Origin: Gemmatimonadota bacterium
Lineage (GTDB): Bacteria; Latescibacterota; UBA2968; UBA8231
Direction: 5' to 3'
Length of the DNA stretch: 39,451 nt
Assembly: GCA_009840005.1 (NCBI GenBank)
Contig: VXOR01000039.1
Span: forward strand, 1-39,451
Shown here: positions 15,482-24,246 of the stretch, piece after piece
How the letters are laid out: each line of letters begins with the position of its first letter
Numbering within the stretch: position 1 is the first letter of the stretch
Program-made: the position numbers and the translations under genes
The notes under the pieces: model-generated
Databases searched by the model: none
Told to the model about the DNA's origin: nothing
Seen by the model: the letters and a program-made list of their open reading frames with translations, nothing else

Positions 15482-17422
15482 GTGGATCTAGACAAACTGC
15501 TGAGCGACGTGGATCTAGACGAAATGCTGCGCCTCTACGACGAGGCGGCTGAGGAGCTGATGCAAGTCGCCATCAGCGACGGCCACTTTGCCGACCGCGA
15601 TCCAAGCGAAATTATCTGGCCGGTGGGCAGCGACCTCGACGCGCTTGAGCGACGCGCCGAGCTAATCGGCTCCATTCACGAGGGCATCCCCTCGCTCCGC
15701 GACAAGCGCCTGCAAGAGGCCTATGACCGCTACGAGCACGTCGGCCCCGCCTACCACCAAGCGAACCGCCTCTACCTAGCAACGCGCCAGCTCTTCGTCG
15801 AACGCGGGCGCGGCGACGCACTCGATTTCCACGCACTCTACCAATCGGTCTATCTACACGCCCTAGGCCGCGACAACCCCTACACCCTTGACGAAGGCGA
15901 GGCCGCCCTCGTCAAGCTGCGGGTCTCCCGCGTGCCACTGTCCCACGCCCACGCCGTCGCCGAGAAGCTGCAAGCCGGTGCTGCGCAAAAAGAGCCCGCG
16001 ACCGACTCGGCCGACGATCTGCGCTTGGCCGAGCACTACGCCTGCGAAATCGACGGAGTGCGCCACGCCGGGACGCTGCACGACCTGCTTAGCGAGGTTG
16101 CCGAGCGCGTCGTCGATTACCTCGCCGCTGGCGAGCACCTCGCCATCCGCTTTAACACCTATAGCAACTTCATCTATCTCGGCATATCGGTGTGGAAGGC
16201 CATCACGGACGCCGACGTGCTCTTGGCCCGCATCGAAGGGCGAGTGCGCGCCCAATGGCACCAAAAGCTGTGCAAGCTGGTCCTGCTGGGTAAGGGGATG
16301 CTACTCAAGTTTCTCCAAGCCCACTCCGAAGATCCCGCCCAAATCAAGCCGAGGGAATTTTGGTACGGCCAAGAGTACAGCTACCTGACCCGCGACATGA
16401 TCGACCTGACGCGCCGCTTAGTCAGCTACGTCAACCGACTAGCGGGCCGGGTGCGGGGAGAAGTCGATCTGGTGGTCCTGCCCCCACTGCTCGACGGCAA
16501 GGCCAAGGGCCGCTTTCTCGAATATCAGCACGTTGGGCGACGCCAGAGCCTCGGCCCATGGAGCCGTCGGGCTCGCCTCTTTCAGTGGGCTTACCTCTAC
16601 TACCGCACCGGAAAGAAAAAAATGAGCCTGCTAGCGGCTCAACTCCCAGAAGCAGAGCGCCTCAAAGCCGCCAGCGCCCAAAGCAGCGAATGGGGGAGGA
16701 AATCGCTGGACATCTTCGGCATTGAATTGACCGTAAACGCCGACCCGCTCTTCGCCGACACCGCCCGCGACCTAGACCTAGCCAACAAACAGGAGAAGGT
16801 CCTTTTCCTCCCCACGCATCGCAGCCTATTCGACCATCCGGTGATGAGTACCCTGATCCACGACCCCCGCTTCCTCGAACTGATGGGCTGGCGCGAACTT
16901 CCCACGCCAGTGAGCCTCGCCCGCGCTCGCCTCACCGAACCCGCAACCCTGCGCATTGGCGGGCGCTCTTTTTCGCTGATTGGCTTTACTACCGAGGAAG
17001 TCGATCAGATCATGGAGAAAGTCGATGGGCACGTCATTATGACCCGCTCGGCCGACACCAAAAATCCCACGCGCCGCTTTGCCGAGCTCCTCGCAAAGCG
17101 GCCGGGCGTCGTCTATGGCGAGGGCACCACCGCGGCCTTTGAACAGCAGTGCTTGCCCATGCAGCACGCGCTCTTTGCTTATCTGCCGCCCGACGTGATC
17201 ATCGTGCCGCTAGCCTTTCGCGGCCTGCACTCGCTGTGGCCCAAATGTCCCCGAGGCAATCTCAACATCGGCAGCGGCCGGGTCGAAGTAATGGTTTGCC
17301 CACCCATGCTCGGCGAAACCACGCTCCTGCCGCGCAAGCGCGCCCTGCGCACGCAGCTAGAGCCAGCGACGCTCTTCCAAGCCGTGCACATCGCGCGGCT
17401 TTTTAATCCGGAACCGAGCTAG
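15482..17422 (+). CDS. PlsB/DHAPAT-type 1-acyltransferase-like protein
   Basis: The 646-residue protein has a long helical N-terminal region and a C-terminal acyltransferase domain. Motif I is THRSLFDHP, giving the HX4D catalytic pair His446/Asp451 in the HRSxxD form typical of glycerol-3-phosphate or dihydroxyacetone-phosphate acyltransferases. Motif III is VVYGEGTTAAF (Glu547-Gly-Thr), and a Pro-containing block follows in VIIVPLAFRG. Such enzymes place the first acyl chain in phospholipid synthesis. It lacks obvious transmembrane spans and is shorter than E. coli PlsB (807 residues). The start is a GTG with a weak AGG upstream; no better start is close. The gene stands alone, and AT-rich DNA begins soon after its stop. 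The acyl acceptor is uncertain. Confidence 0.75.
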   Translation: MDLDKLLSDVDLDEMLRLYDEAAEELMQVAISDGHFADRDPSEIIWPVGSDLDALERRAELIGSIHEGIPSLRDKRLQEAYDRYEHVGPAYHQANRLYLATRQLFVERGRGDALDFHALYQSVYLHALGRDNPYTLDEGEAALVKLRVSRVPLSHAHAVAEKLQAGAAQKEPATDSADDLRLAEHYACEIDGVRHAGTLHDLLSEVAERVVDYLAAGEHLAIRFNTYSNFIYLGISVWKAITDADVLLARIEGRVRAQWHQKLCKLVLLGKGMLLKFLQAHSEDPAQIKPREFWYGQEYSYLTRDMIDLTRRLVSYVNRLAGRVRGEVDLVVLPPLLDGKAKGRFLEYQHVGRRQSLGPWSRRARLFQWAYLYYRTGKKKMSLLAAQLPEAERLKAASAQSSEWGRKSLDIFGIELTVNADPLFADTARDLDLANKQEKVLFLPTHRSLFDHPVMSTLIHDPRFLELMGWRELPTPVSLARARLTEPATLRIGGRSFSLIGFTTEEVDQIMEKVDGHVIMTRSADTKNPTRRFAELLAKRPGVVYGEGTTAAFEQQCLPMQHALFAYLPPDVIIVPLAFRGLHSLWPKCPRGNLNIGSGRVEVMVCPPMLGETTLLPRKRALRTQLEPATLFQAVHIARLFNPEPS

Positions 17423-17540
17423 GGCATCCAGTCTCGGATTGGCACTTAGAGCAGATATAGTGCATTAGGGGAAACCACCAAGAACTGGAAATACAAATGA
17501 ACGCGACATGGCTTGACCTTATAATTAAAATCTCTTAACT

Positions 17541-17552
17541 TCTTGTACAAGA
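17541..17552. promoter_or_regulatory. 12-bp palindrome upstream of the protease gene
   Basis: TCTTGTACAAGA is a perfect palindrome lying 113 bp before the SDH-type protease start in AT-rich intergenic DNA. It could be an operator; no regulator can be named. The rest of 17423-17665 shows no gene. Confidence 0.25.
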
Positions 17553-17665
17553 GTGTATTACCAACTTTTTAGCATGCCTTATCATGTTGGACACCCGATC
17601 TAATTGGGGCGGTACAAACCCGTAAGGTCCCATAGTATTTGCCGAGAAGGAGAATCCATTGTAGT

Positions 17666-18676
17666 ATGTCTGAAATCGAAAAACGAAGAGATCTACTTCG
17701 ACAGATCGAGTCGGATCGTAACTCCAAGACAGTGCTCTACGTGACGGGAGATCGTCAAGGACTGGAAACCAAGATAGGCCAAGATACCATAGATTTATTT
17801 GTTGATCATTTAGACGAAATTGGGCCAGTAAAAAAGATATCGCTCGTTCTTTACACATCTGGCGGAGATACATCTGCGGCATGGAATCTGGTCAATCTTT
17901 TTCACATGTTTTGTGATGATTTTGAAATCATAGCACTAGGAAAATGCATGAGTGCTGGAACGCTTATATCGCTCGGTGCAGACCGTATTGTCATGACTAA
18001 ACAGGCAACGCTGGGGCCTATTGATCCTAGTATACAACACCCGCTTGGTCCTTCTATTCCCGGGGCAAGCCCTGAAGCACGTGCTGGAGTAAGTGTTGAA
18101 GCAGTCAAAGGCTACCTTGATGCAATCCGTAAATATGAGGCCGGCGAACTTTTTGAAGGTCAAGCTCTTATTGATCTGTCAAATAAGGTACATCCTCTCG
18201 TGCTTGGGCAGATTTTTCGGTCCAGACAGCAGATAAGAGACCTTGCTGGACGACTATTGCGGAGACATATTGACAACCAAGACCAGATAGAACAAATAGT
18301 TGACTTCCTATGCTCTGAATCTGGTAGCCACGACTATACTATCAACCGCCGAGAAGCCAGGAGACTCGGGCTGAATGTAGAAAAATGTTCCGAAGAGCTC
18401 TATGTAATTCTTCGGCAACTACGTAACAGCTTTTCCACACAAATGTTACTGCGGGAACCCTACGATATTAATATATTAGCTGCGAATGGTGGTGTGGGAA
18501 ACTATGAATTCACGCGTGCTTTAATCGAAAGTGCGGATCACGGAGCACATCATTTCGTTACGGCCGGAGAGATCGAAGTTACAGAGATTATCCAGCAAAA
18601 CCAAGACGGGACATCGCACAAACAGGTTGCTTTTCGCGATCAGCGAAAATTCGAGGGTTGGAGGAAAATTGCATGA
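17666..18676 (+). CDS. SDH-type Clp-fold serine protease
   Basis: The 336-residue protein matches the serine dehydrogenase proteinase (SDH) group, SppA/ClpP-fold enzymes without a signal peptide. The fold markers are SLVLYTSGGDTSAAW (oxyanion region), the nucleophile block GKCMSAGTLISLGAD with Ser96, and MTKQATLGPIDPSIQ, which carries the likely Lys112 and the GPIDP motif of the family. The C-terminal part is helical. The ATG at 17666 has an AGAAGGAGAA stretch about 13 nt upstream; a TTG nine codons earlier is also possible. Codon use and base composition are much more AT-rich than the flanking genes, so it was probably acquired. It overlaps the next small gene by ATGA, suggesting a two-gene unit. 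The cellular target is unknown. Confidence 0.82.
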   Translation: MSEIEKRRDLLRQIESDRNSKTVLYVTGDRQGLETKIGQDTIDLFVDHLDEIGPVKKISLVLYTSGGDTSAAWNLVNLFHMFCDDFEIIALGKCMSAGTLISLGADRIVMTKQATLGPIDPSIQHPLGPSIPGASPEARAGVSVEAVKGYLDAIRKYEAGELFEGQALIDLSNKVHPLVLGQIFRSRQQIRDLAGRLLRRHIDNQDQIEQIVDFLCSESGSHDYTINRREARRLGLNVEKCSEELYVILRQLRNSFSTQMLLREPYDINILAANGGVGNYEFTRALIESADHGAHHFVTAGEIEVTEIIQQNQDGTSHKQVAFRDQRKFEGWRKIA

Positions 18677-18876
18677 CGAAGACCGCACAAGACCCCGGAC
18701 TAGAATCGACTTTTCATGGTGGTACAGCAGCTTCAGCGTATCACCTATCGGAATCATTAGATTGGTCGAGTCTGTCGACGCAAATAAAAAACCGGGTAGT
18801 TCTTGTTCCCACTCACACGCAAACGCTGACGAACCTCGAATCACCCGAGGAAAAGAAAGAGGTACGTCAAGCCTAG
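18673..18876 (+). CDS. 67-residue protein coupled to the protease gene
   Basis: The start ATG overlaps the protease stop codon (ATGA), so translation is very likely coupled. The product is 67 residues, hydrophilic, with no membrane segment: an acidic and Ser/Thr-rich N-terminal half (AYHLSESLDWSSLSTQIKNR) and a strand-like VVLVPTHTQT before a charged end (LESPEEKKEVRQA). It could be a protease cofactor, inhibitor or substrate; nothing in the sequence chooses between these. An overlapping longer frame in another register looks like a shadow. The 162 bp after it show no further gene. Confidence 0.5.
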   Translation: MTKTAQDPGLESTFHGGTAASAYHLSESLDWSSLSTQIKNRVVLVPTHTQTLTNLESPEEKKEVRQA

Positions 18877-19038
18877 CGCCTACGGTGGCAAAAAGACGCA
18901 AGTTCCCTCCTGAACATAGGACGGACAATCCCCTGTGATTATCCTACCATCGTCCGGGACCAATGGGGTGCCATTTGTAAGGGGAAATCTATGTGCGCGC
19001 CTGTTGGGGGGCAGGACGTGCGTACTAACCGAGCTAAC

Positions 19039-22000
19039 CTAAAAGAGCGATAGCTGCTCGGCCTCCCGCCGGCGCGGCATGGCCACATCCTCGCGCGCGA
19101 GCAACTGAGCGGGGATCTCTTCCACAAACGGCGATAGTGCACACTGCACCCGCTCGCCATAGCGCTGGCGGCTGCGCGCCCGCAGCAACACCAACTCCTC
19201 CTCGGCTCGCGTCATGCCCACGTAAAAGAGCCGCCGCTCCTCGGCGAGGCTTCGACCTGAGCTCAGCCGAAGGTCGGCATCCCGCTCGCGGAAGGGGACG
19301 AGTCCGTCCTCCACCCCGCAGATGAAGACCACTGGAAACTCCAAGCCCTTGGCCGCGTGCAAGGTCATCAGCGCGACGGCCTCTGGGCTTTGAGGGCCGC
19401 CCCGCTCCTCGTAGTCGGCCTCCGCGCCTAAGAGCACAGTCTCCAGTAGCTGCGCGAGCGTTCCGGCCGCGGCCGCTACTCGGGCCAAGTGCTCCAAGTC
19501 CTCGTCCTCTGGGTCGCCGAACTCGGCCTGCCAGCGGCGCACCCAAGTCCCCGCCTCCTCCTGCTCGGCCCATCGCCTGTACTCCGCTATCCGCGCCTCT
19601 AGCGCCTCGACCCGGTTCTGCGCCGCGGCCGATAGCTCCCCTCGACGCACTTGGCGCAAAATGTGCGGCTCCGCGCCCATGGCCTCTAGTGCCTGCCAGC
19701 GGCGCACGTCCTCTTGCGAAATCGCGGCGTAGCGGGCAAACGCCAACGCTGCCCGCACGGCCGGCGCTTGCAGAAAACCCTTCTGCCCGACGAGCCGGTA
19801 GGGCAGGCCCTCCTTGCGGAAGCACTCCTCCAGCACTTGACCCTGTCGGCCGGTGCGGAAGAGCACGGCAAAGTCGGCGAAACTGCGCTTACCCTCGGCG
19901 CCAGCATCGGTCTGCACCATGTCGGTGCCGCCGACCATGCGGGCAATCTCCCGCACCACCGCAATGCCCTCGGCCGTCTCGCTCTGCACTTCGATCAAAC
20001 GGATTCTTTCCTTCCCCGGACGCACGGCGGCCAGTTCAATGGCCTCGCGCCCCGGATTGTGGCCGACGACGGCAGCGGCGGCCTCGACAATATGCCCCTG
20101 CGAGCGGTAATTCGCGCCTAGATGAAAGAGTCGCGTATCCGAGAAACGGTCGCGCAAGTGAACGAAATGGGCAGGCGAAGCCCCGCGAAAGCTATAAATC
20201 GCTTGATCCGGGTCGCCGATGGCCATCAGGCCCGCGCCTTCACCCGCCAACTGGAGGACCAATCTATACTGCGCAGCGTTGAGGTCTTGGAACTCGTCTA
20301 TCAGCAGATAGGGAAAACGCGCTCGCACCTGTTCCCGCACGGCTGCATCCGCTTCTAAGAGACGCAGCAAATCCAAGAGAATATCGTCGTAGTCGCAGGC
20401 TCTGGATGCGCGTAGAGCTTCCTGATAGGCGTCGTAATGAGGTCGCCACTCCTCGGCCACCTCATCCGGCCCCTGCGCGGCGGCCTTAGCCAGCGAGATG
20501 GCTTGACTAGCAGCGGCAACTGACCCCGACAATTCAGCGTCTGCCAGCGCCCCTTCCAACAACCGGCGCGCTTCCACCTCGTCGAGCACCAGCTTCGGCT
20601 TTGGCCTGAGCCCAGCCGAAGGCTCGCAGCCCAACTCCCGCAACAGCGACAACGCTAAGCGGTGGAAGGTCCCCACCTGCATCGCGCCCAGCCCACCGTC
20701 CAACAAGGCGCTCAGCCGCTGCCGCATCTGTCCAGCCGCCCGCCGGGTAAAGGTGATGGCCATGATCTGCCCCGGGTCCACGCCGCTTGCGACCAGCCGG
20801 GCAATGCGCCGCGTCAGCACCCGGGTCTTGCCCGACCCTGGGCCGGCCACGACCACTAAAGGCCCTCCTCCGGCCTCTTCGATTTGCCGCTGTGCGTCGT
20901 CGGGCGCGTCCCCGTCCTGTTCCGCTTGCTCGGTGCTAGCGGGGCTTGGTGGCGGCACCGCTGGAACGTGGGTTTCCTCAGCCGTCTTCGCGACCGCCGG
21001 GCCCAAGTCGAACAGCGCACCCTGTCCTTTTAAACGCGCCCGCTCCTCCTCGCTAAACACGCTGATTACGCCGTACTCTCCATCGTGGCCGGGGTAGATA
21101 TCCACCTCGCCGCCGCGCATCCGACGCACGCCTTCGGTCACCAACGGCCCGGCGCAGCTTTCAATCGCTTCAAGTCCAGCGCGGCGCAATACTTTGAGCT
21201 CTGTACCTACTTCGGCTAGGAGCCGGTCGTACACAGCGCGGACTTTCTTGGACTTCGGACCAACGCCAACCGCTGCACCGATCACTTCGTCGAGCGGGAT
21301 CAAGTACTCGTAGGACGGGGCAACATCCGGGCGAAATCCCTCCGGACGATCAGCTAGCTTCTCCACCCGGTGCAAAACCCCCACCGTCAGCTTGCGTCCA
21401 CACACCGGACAGATCCCCTCGGCGGCCAGCGTTTGCGCCGGCTTGTAGCACACCGCGCACTTGCGGTGGCCGTCGTAGTGATATTTGCCCTCTTCGGGGT
21501 AGAACTCCAAGGTGCCCAAAAAGCGCGCAGGGTCGCGGTCTTTGAGCGCAGCGTAGATGCCCGGATACGAGCACTCCGTATCAAAGCACGTGGCCTCGCG
21601 GGCCAGTTTTTGCGGCGAGTGGGCGTCGGAATTGGATACGATCGCATAGCGGTCGAGGGCCGACAGCCGCCAGTTCATCGGCGGATCTGAGGACAGGCCG
21701 GTCTCGACAGCGAAGATGTGCGGCAGCAAATCCTCGTAGCACTCCTCCAACGAATCAAAACCCGACGAAGCCCCCAACGCGGCAAAGTGCGGCGTCCATA
21801 TATGGGCCGGGATGAAGAGCACGTTCTCGTCGGCTTCGAGACAGATTTCTAAGAGGTCGCGGCTGTCCAGCCCCAAGATGGGCCGGCCGTCGGACTTCAA
21901 GTTGCCAATGGCGCCGAGGCGGTGGTTGAGTCGAGCGGCGGATTCGAGGGAGGGCAGGATGACGACGTGGTGGATCTTGCGGGTCTTGTCGCCCTTCTTG

Positions 22001-22293
22001 TAGATGGTGCTGATTTCCACCGAAAGCATGAAGCGCACAGCGCGGCGACAGCGCTCGGGCAGCTCTTGTTCCACGGCGGCGCGGCGGCCGGGCTCAAGCT
22101 GGTACAGCCCCTCTTCCGCCGGTTCAAGCTGCTCAGATAGTTCGGCGAACCACTCGGGATGCGTGTAGTCGCCCGTTCCAACTACGTCAACACCCTTGAG
22201 CGCCGACCACTTGTGCAAATTAGAGGGGTTGAGTTCGCGGCTCGTCGCTCGCGCAAAACGCGAGTGCAAATGCACGTCGATTACAAACTGCAT
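19039..22293 (-). CDS. Endonuclease Q-UvrD/PcrA helicase fusion
   Basis: The 1084-residue protein joins two DNA-repair enzymes. Residues 1-430 match endonuclease Q, which nicks 5' of deaminated bases: a PHP metal site (Asp6, His8, His10, Glu93, His109, His164, Asp223, His225 in SNSDAHS), then a four-Cys zinc knuckle (CAVC at 279-282, CPVC at 295-298) and the VYDRLLAEVGTELKVL helical part. After a Pro-rich linker (about 431-465), residues 470-1075 form an SF1A helicase: Walker A AGPGSGKT (483-490), GTFHRLAL, IDEFQD, GDPDQAIYSFRGA, LGANYRSQ, TLHAAKGLEFPVVF and YVGMTRAEE. The last five residues, QLSLF, are the consensus beta-clamp-binding peptide. The start ATG has AGGGA at 7 nt. The gene is GC-rich like the chromosome although both neighbours are AT-rich. 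A product that incises and then unwinds is inferred. Confidence 0.88.
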   Translation of the reverse strand: MQFVIDVHLHSRFARATSRELNPSNLHKWSALKGVDVVGTGDYTHPEWFAELSEQLEPAEEGLYQLEPGRRAAVEQELPERCRRAVRFMLSVEISTIYKKGDKTRKIHHVVILPSLESAARLNHRLGAIGNLKSDGRPILGLDSRDLLEICLEADENVLFIPAHIWTPHFAALGASSGFDSLEECYEDLLPHIFAVETGLSSDPPMNWRLSALDRYAIVSNSDAHSPQKLAREATCFDTECSYPGIYAALKDRDPARFLGTLEFYPEEGKYHYDGHRKCAVCYKPAQTLAAEGICPVCGRKLTVGVLHRVEKLADRPEGFRPDVAPSYEYLIPLDEVIGAAVGVGPKSKKVRAVYDRLLAEVGTELKVLRRAGLEAIESCAGPLVTEGVRRMRGGEVDIYPGHDGEYGVISVFSEEERARLKGQGALFDLGPAVAKTAEETHVPAVPPPSPASTEQAEQDGDAPDDAQRQIEEAGGGPLVVVAGPGSGKTRVLTRRIARLVASGVDPGQIMAITFTRRAAGQMRQRLSALLDGGLGAMQVGTFHRLALSLLRELGCEPSAGLRPKPKLVLDEVEARRLLEGALADAELSGSVAAASQAISLAKAAAQGPDEVAEEWRPHYDAYQEALRASRACDYDDILLDLLRLLEADAAVREQVRARFPYLLIDEFQDLNAAQYRLVLQLAGEGAGLMAIGDPDQAIYSFRGASPAHFVHLRDRFSDTRLFHLGANYRSQGHIVEAAAAVVGHNPGREAIELAAVRPGKERIRLIEVQSETAEGIAVVREIARMVGGTDMVQTDAGAEGKRSFADFAVLFRTGRQGQVLEECFRKEGLPYRLVGQKGFLQAPAVRAALAFARYAAISQEDVRRWQALEAMGAEPHILRQVRRGELSAAAQNRVEALEARIAEYRRWAEQEEAGTWVRRWQAEFGDPEDEDLEHLARVAAAAGTLAQLLETVLLGAEADYEERGGPQSPEAVALMTLHAAKGLEFPVVFICGVEDGLVPFRERDADLRLSSGRSLAEERRLFYVGMTRAEEELVLLRARSRQRYGERVQCALSPFVEEIPAQLLAREDVAMPRRREAEQLSLF

Positions 22294-22346
22294 GTTTGGT
22301 CCCTGCGTTGGAGGGTAATAGGTCGTGAGGAATAGCGGTCTGCTGA

Positions 22347-22376
22347 TTGCCCGCGTTGCAGAGCCATAGTATACTA
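22347..22376 (+). promoter_or_regulatory. Promoter and palindromic operator of the Xre-ImmA/PIN unit
   Basis: TTGCCC (22347-22352) and TATACT (22370-22375) are 17 bp apart, a good sigma70 promoter. The -10 box lies within a 10-bp palindrome TAGTATACTA (22367-22376), a likely operator for the helix-turn-helix protein encoded next. The leader to the ATG would be about 160 nt. The remainder of 22294-22543 shows no gene. Confidence 0.5.
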
Positions 22377-22543
22377 GAATATCCTACAGCCGACAGCCAG
22401 ACTTAGGTGATACCCGCTGGCAGGGTTATGATTTGATCCGCCAGTGCGTCAATGAAGTATCTCCTTGGCTAAAGGCGGAAGACCTCAGTAAAGGCAGTGG
22501 GCATCTTCGGCAACGACACGATGACGATTGTGGAGGCAGCATT

Positions 22544-23734
22544 ATGAGTGAGCCTATTTCTGTCAATCCCCAAGTCTTGCGCTGGGCGCGTACCAGCTTG
22601 GGTCTCTCGCAGGAAGAAGTGGCTCAGCGCATGAACAAAAAGGCCAGAGAGGTTGACTCTTGGGAACGCGGCGAGGCGTCTCCAACATATATTCAGTTGG
22701 AAAAGCTGGCATACGAAATCTATAAACGCCCGATCGCACTGTTCTTTTTTCCCGAGGTGCCAGAAGAGGAAACCATAGAGCAAGAATTTCGCACTTTGCC
22801 GAAGGAAGAATTGCTGCATCTCTCGCCATGGATGCGTTACCTACTCCGCAAAGCAAGAGTACTACAACTCAATCTTGACGAACTGTATGGCGGTGTGAAT
22901 CCGGCAAAACGCAGGGTGCTGCACGATCTTGATTTTGCCCCCTCTGTTGCCGCTACTGATATGGCGAAGCAAGTCCGTACCTATCTGGGCATTGAACTCG
23001 CTCAACAACAGGCATGGAAAAATACAGAAGACGCCCTCAAGCACTGGAGGGAAGTGTTGGAGGAATGCGGAGTTTTTGTTTTTAAAGACACCTTCAAACC
23101 GCCTAGAAAAAAGGGGATAAGTACGGGCGACATTCCTTTTTCTGGTTTCTGTTTATACGATCCAGATTTTCCAATTATCTACGTCAATAACAACAACACT
23201 AAATCCCGTCAGATTTTTACCTTGTTCCACGAACTGGCACATCTCCTGATGCACACTGGCGGGATAGATACTCGACAGGACAACTACATTGAGCATATGA
23301 CCGGCGACAATAGGCGCATAGAAGTGCTCTGCAATCTATTTGCCGCTGAGTTTCTGGTCCCCTCCCACGATTTTGCAGCGCGTTCGGCTGGTGTTTCTAT
23401 CGACGATCACGCTATCGAAAATTGGGCTAGCCTGTACTGCGTTAGTCGCGAAACCATCCTGCGTCGCCTACTCGACCAGGGACGAGTGCGTCAACAGGAT
23501 TACGAACAGCAGGTACAACAATGGTCAAAGGATCAAACGGGAAGTGGAGGTACGGGCGGTGATTACTATCGGACCAAGGGAGCGTATCTAGGTGAACGGT
23601 ACATTGAAATGGTGTTTAGTCATTATCACCAAGGGCATATTTCGGTGGAGCAAGCCGCTGACTATCTAGGTGCACGGGCGAAGAATGTCCCTAGAATAGA
23701 AGAATGGCTCTTCAATCAGGGAACAAGGACATGA
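22544..23734 (+). CDS. Xre helix-turn-helix / ImmA-IrrE metallopeptidase (antitoxin-type)
   Basis: The 396-residue protein combines an N-terminal Xre-type DNA-binding domain (about 8-60; LRWARTSLGLSQEEVAQRM, then VDSWERGEASP) with an ImmA/IrrE-type zinc peptidase domain whose HExxH motif is TLFHELAHLLMH. Such proteins act as repressors that can be cleaved or as antitoxins in two-gene units. The ATG follows GGAGG at 7 nt; the upstream frame would start at TTG and is rejected. Its stop overlaps the start of the following PIN-type gene (ATGA), matching the known pairing of Xre-ImmA proteins with DUF4411. AT-rich relative to the chromosome, so likely mobile. Confidence 0.88.
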   Translation: MSEPISVNPQVLRWARTSLGLSQEEVAQRMNKKAREVDSWERGEASPTYIQLEKLAYEIYKRPIALFFFPEVPEEETIEQEFRTLPKEELLHLSPWMRYLLRKARVLQLNLDELYGGVNPAKRRVLHDLDFAPSVAATDMAKQVRTYLGIELAQQQAWKNTEDALKHWREVLEECGVFVFKDTFKPPRKKGISTGDIPFSGFCLYDPDFPIIYVNNNNTKSRQIFTLFHELAHLLMHTGGIDTRQDNYIEHMTGDNRRIEVLCNLFAAEFLVPSHDFAARSAGVSIDDHAIENWASLYCVSRETILRRLLDQGRVRQQDYEQQVQQWSKDQTGSGGTGGDYYRTKGAYLGERYIEMVFSHYHQGHISVEQAADYLGARAKNVPRIEEWLFNQGTRT

Positions 23735-24207
23735 CAGTCTATGTGTTCGACAGTGGCCCACTGATTGATCTTTTTCGCCACTATTACCGAGATCGATTTC
23801 CCTCTTTGTGGGAAGCATTTGATGCGATGGTTACAGAAGGTCGAATTACTTCGACGCGAGAAGTATTTAACGAATTGGATTCACACGGTGATGACTTGGC
23901 GGCTTGGTGTAAGGAGAATAGGCAGCAGGTATTTATAACGCCAAGCTCGGAGGAACTGGAGTTCGTCAAGGCGATATTTGAAGTCAGGCATTTTCAGGCG
24001 ATGATTCGCAAGAAGGAGCGCCTTCAGGGAAGTTCGGTTGCCGATCCGTTTGTTGTTGCACGAGCAAAGTGTTTAGAAAATGGTTGCGTTGTAACGACCG
24101 AAAAATACAGTCCCAATGCCGTGAAAATTCCAAATGTTTGTGAGTATTTTGGGGTCGATTGTACCAACCTCAAAGAATTCATGGAACGAGAGAAGTGGCG
24201 TTTTTGA
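23731..24207 (+). CDS. DUF4411 PIN-like toxin
   Basis: The 158-residue protein has a PIN-type ribonuclease outline: YVFDSGPLIDLF at the N-terminus (Asp7), a middle Glu in STREVFNELD, and a third acidic site in SSVADPFVVARAKCLENGCV. The last block, VVTTEKYSPNAVKIPNVCEY, is characteristic of DUF4411 proteins. Family members are the toxin halves of Xre-ImmA-linked modules and are expected to cut RNA. The start ATG overlaps the antitoxin stop by ATGA; an ATG nine codons earlier lies within the antitoxin gene and would be out of pattern. All acidic positions appear intact, so unlike the toxin stub at 3.6 kb this one looks functional. Confidence 0.82.
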   Translation: MTVYVFDSGPLIDLFRHYYRDRFPSLWEAFDAMVTEGRITSTREVFNELDSHGDDLAAWCKENRQQVFITPSSEELEFVKAIFEVRHFQAMIRKKERLQGSSVADPFVVARAKCLENGCVVTTEKYSPNAVKIPNVCEYFGVDCTNLKEFMEREKWRF

Positions 24208-24246
24208 GAGGCCCCTCAATTCGTAGCAGCAACCCTTGTCGTCACC

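Noticed and set aside
18531..18938. 135-codon plus-strand frame overlapping the protease and the 67-residue gene
   Set aside because: Different register from two coupled genes, Arg/Ser-rich with no motif.
19034..19825. 263-codon frame in another register of the helicase region
   Set aside because: Gly/Arg/Ala-rich, no motif, and overlaps the helicase with conserved motifs.
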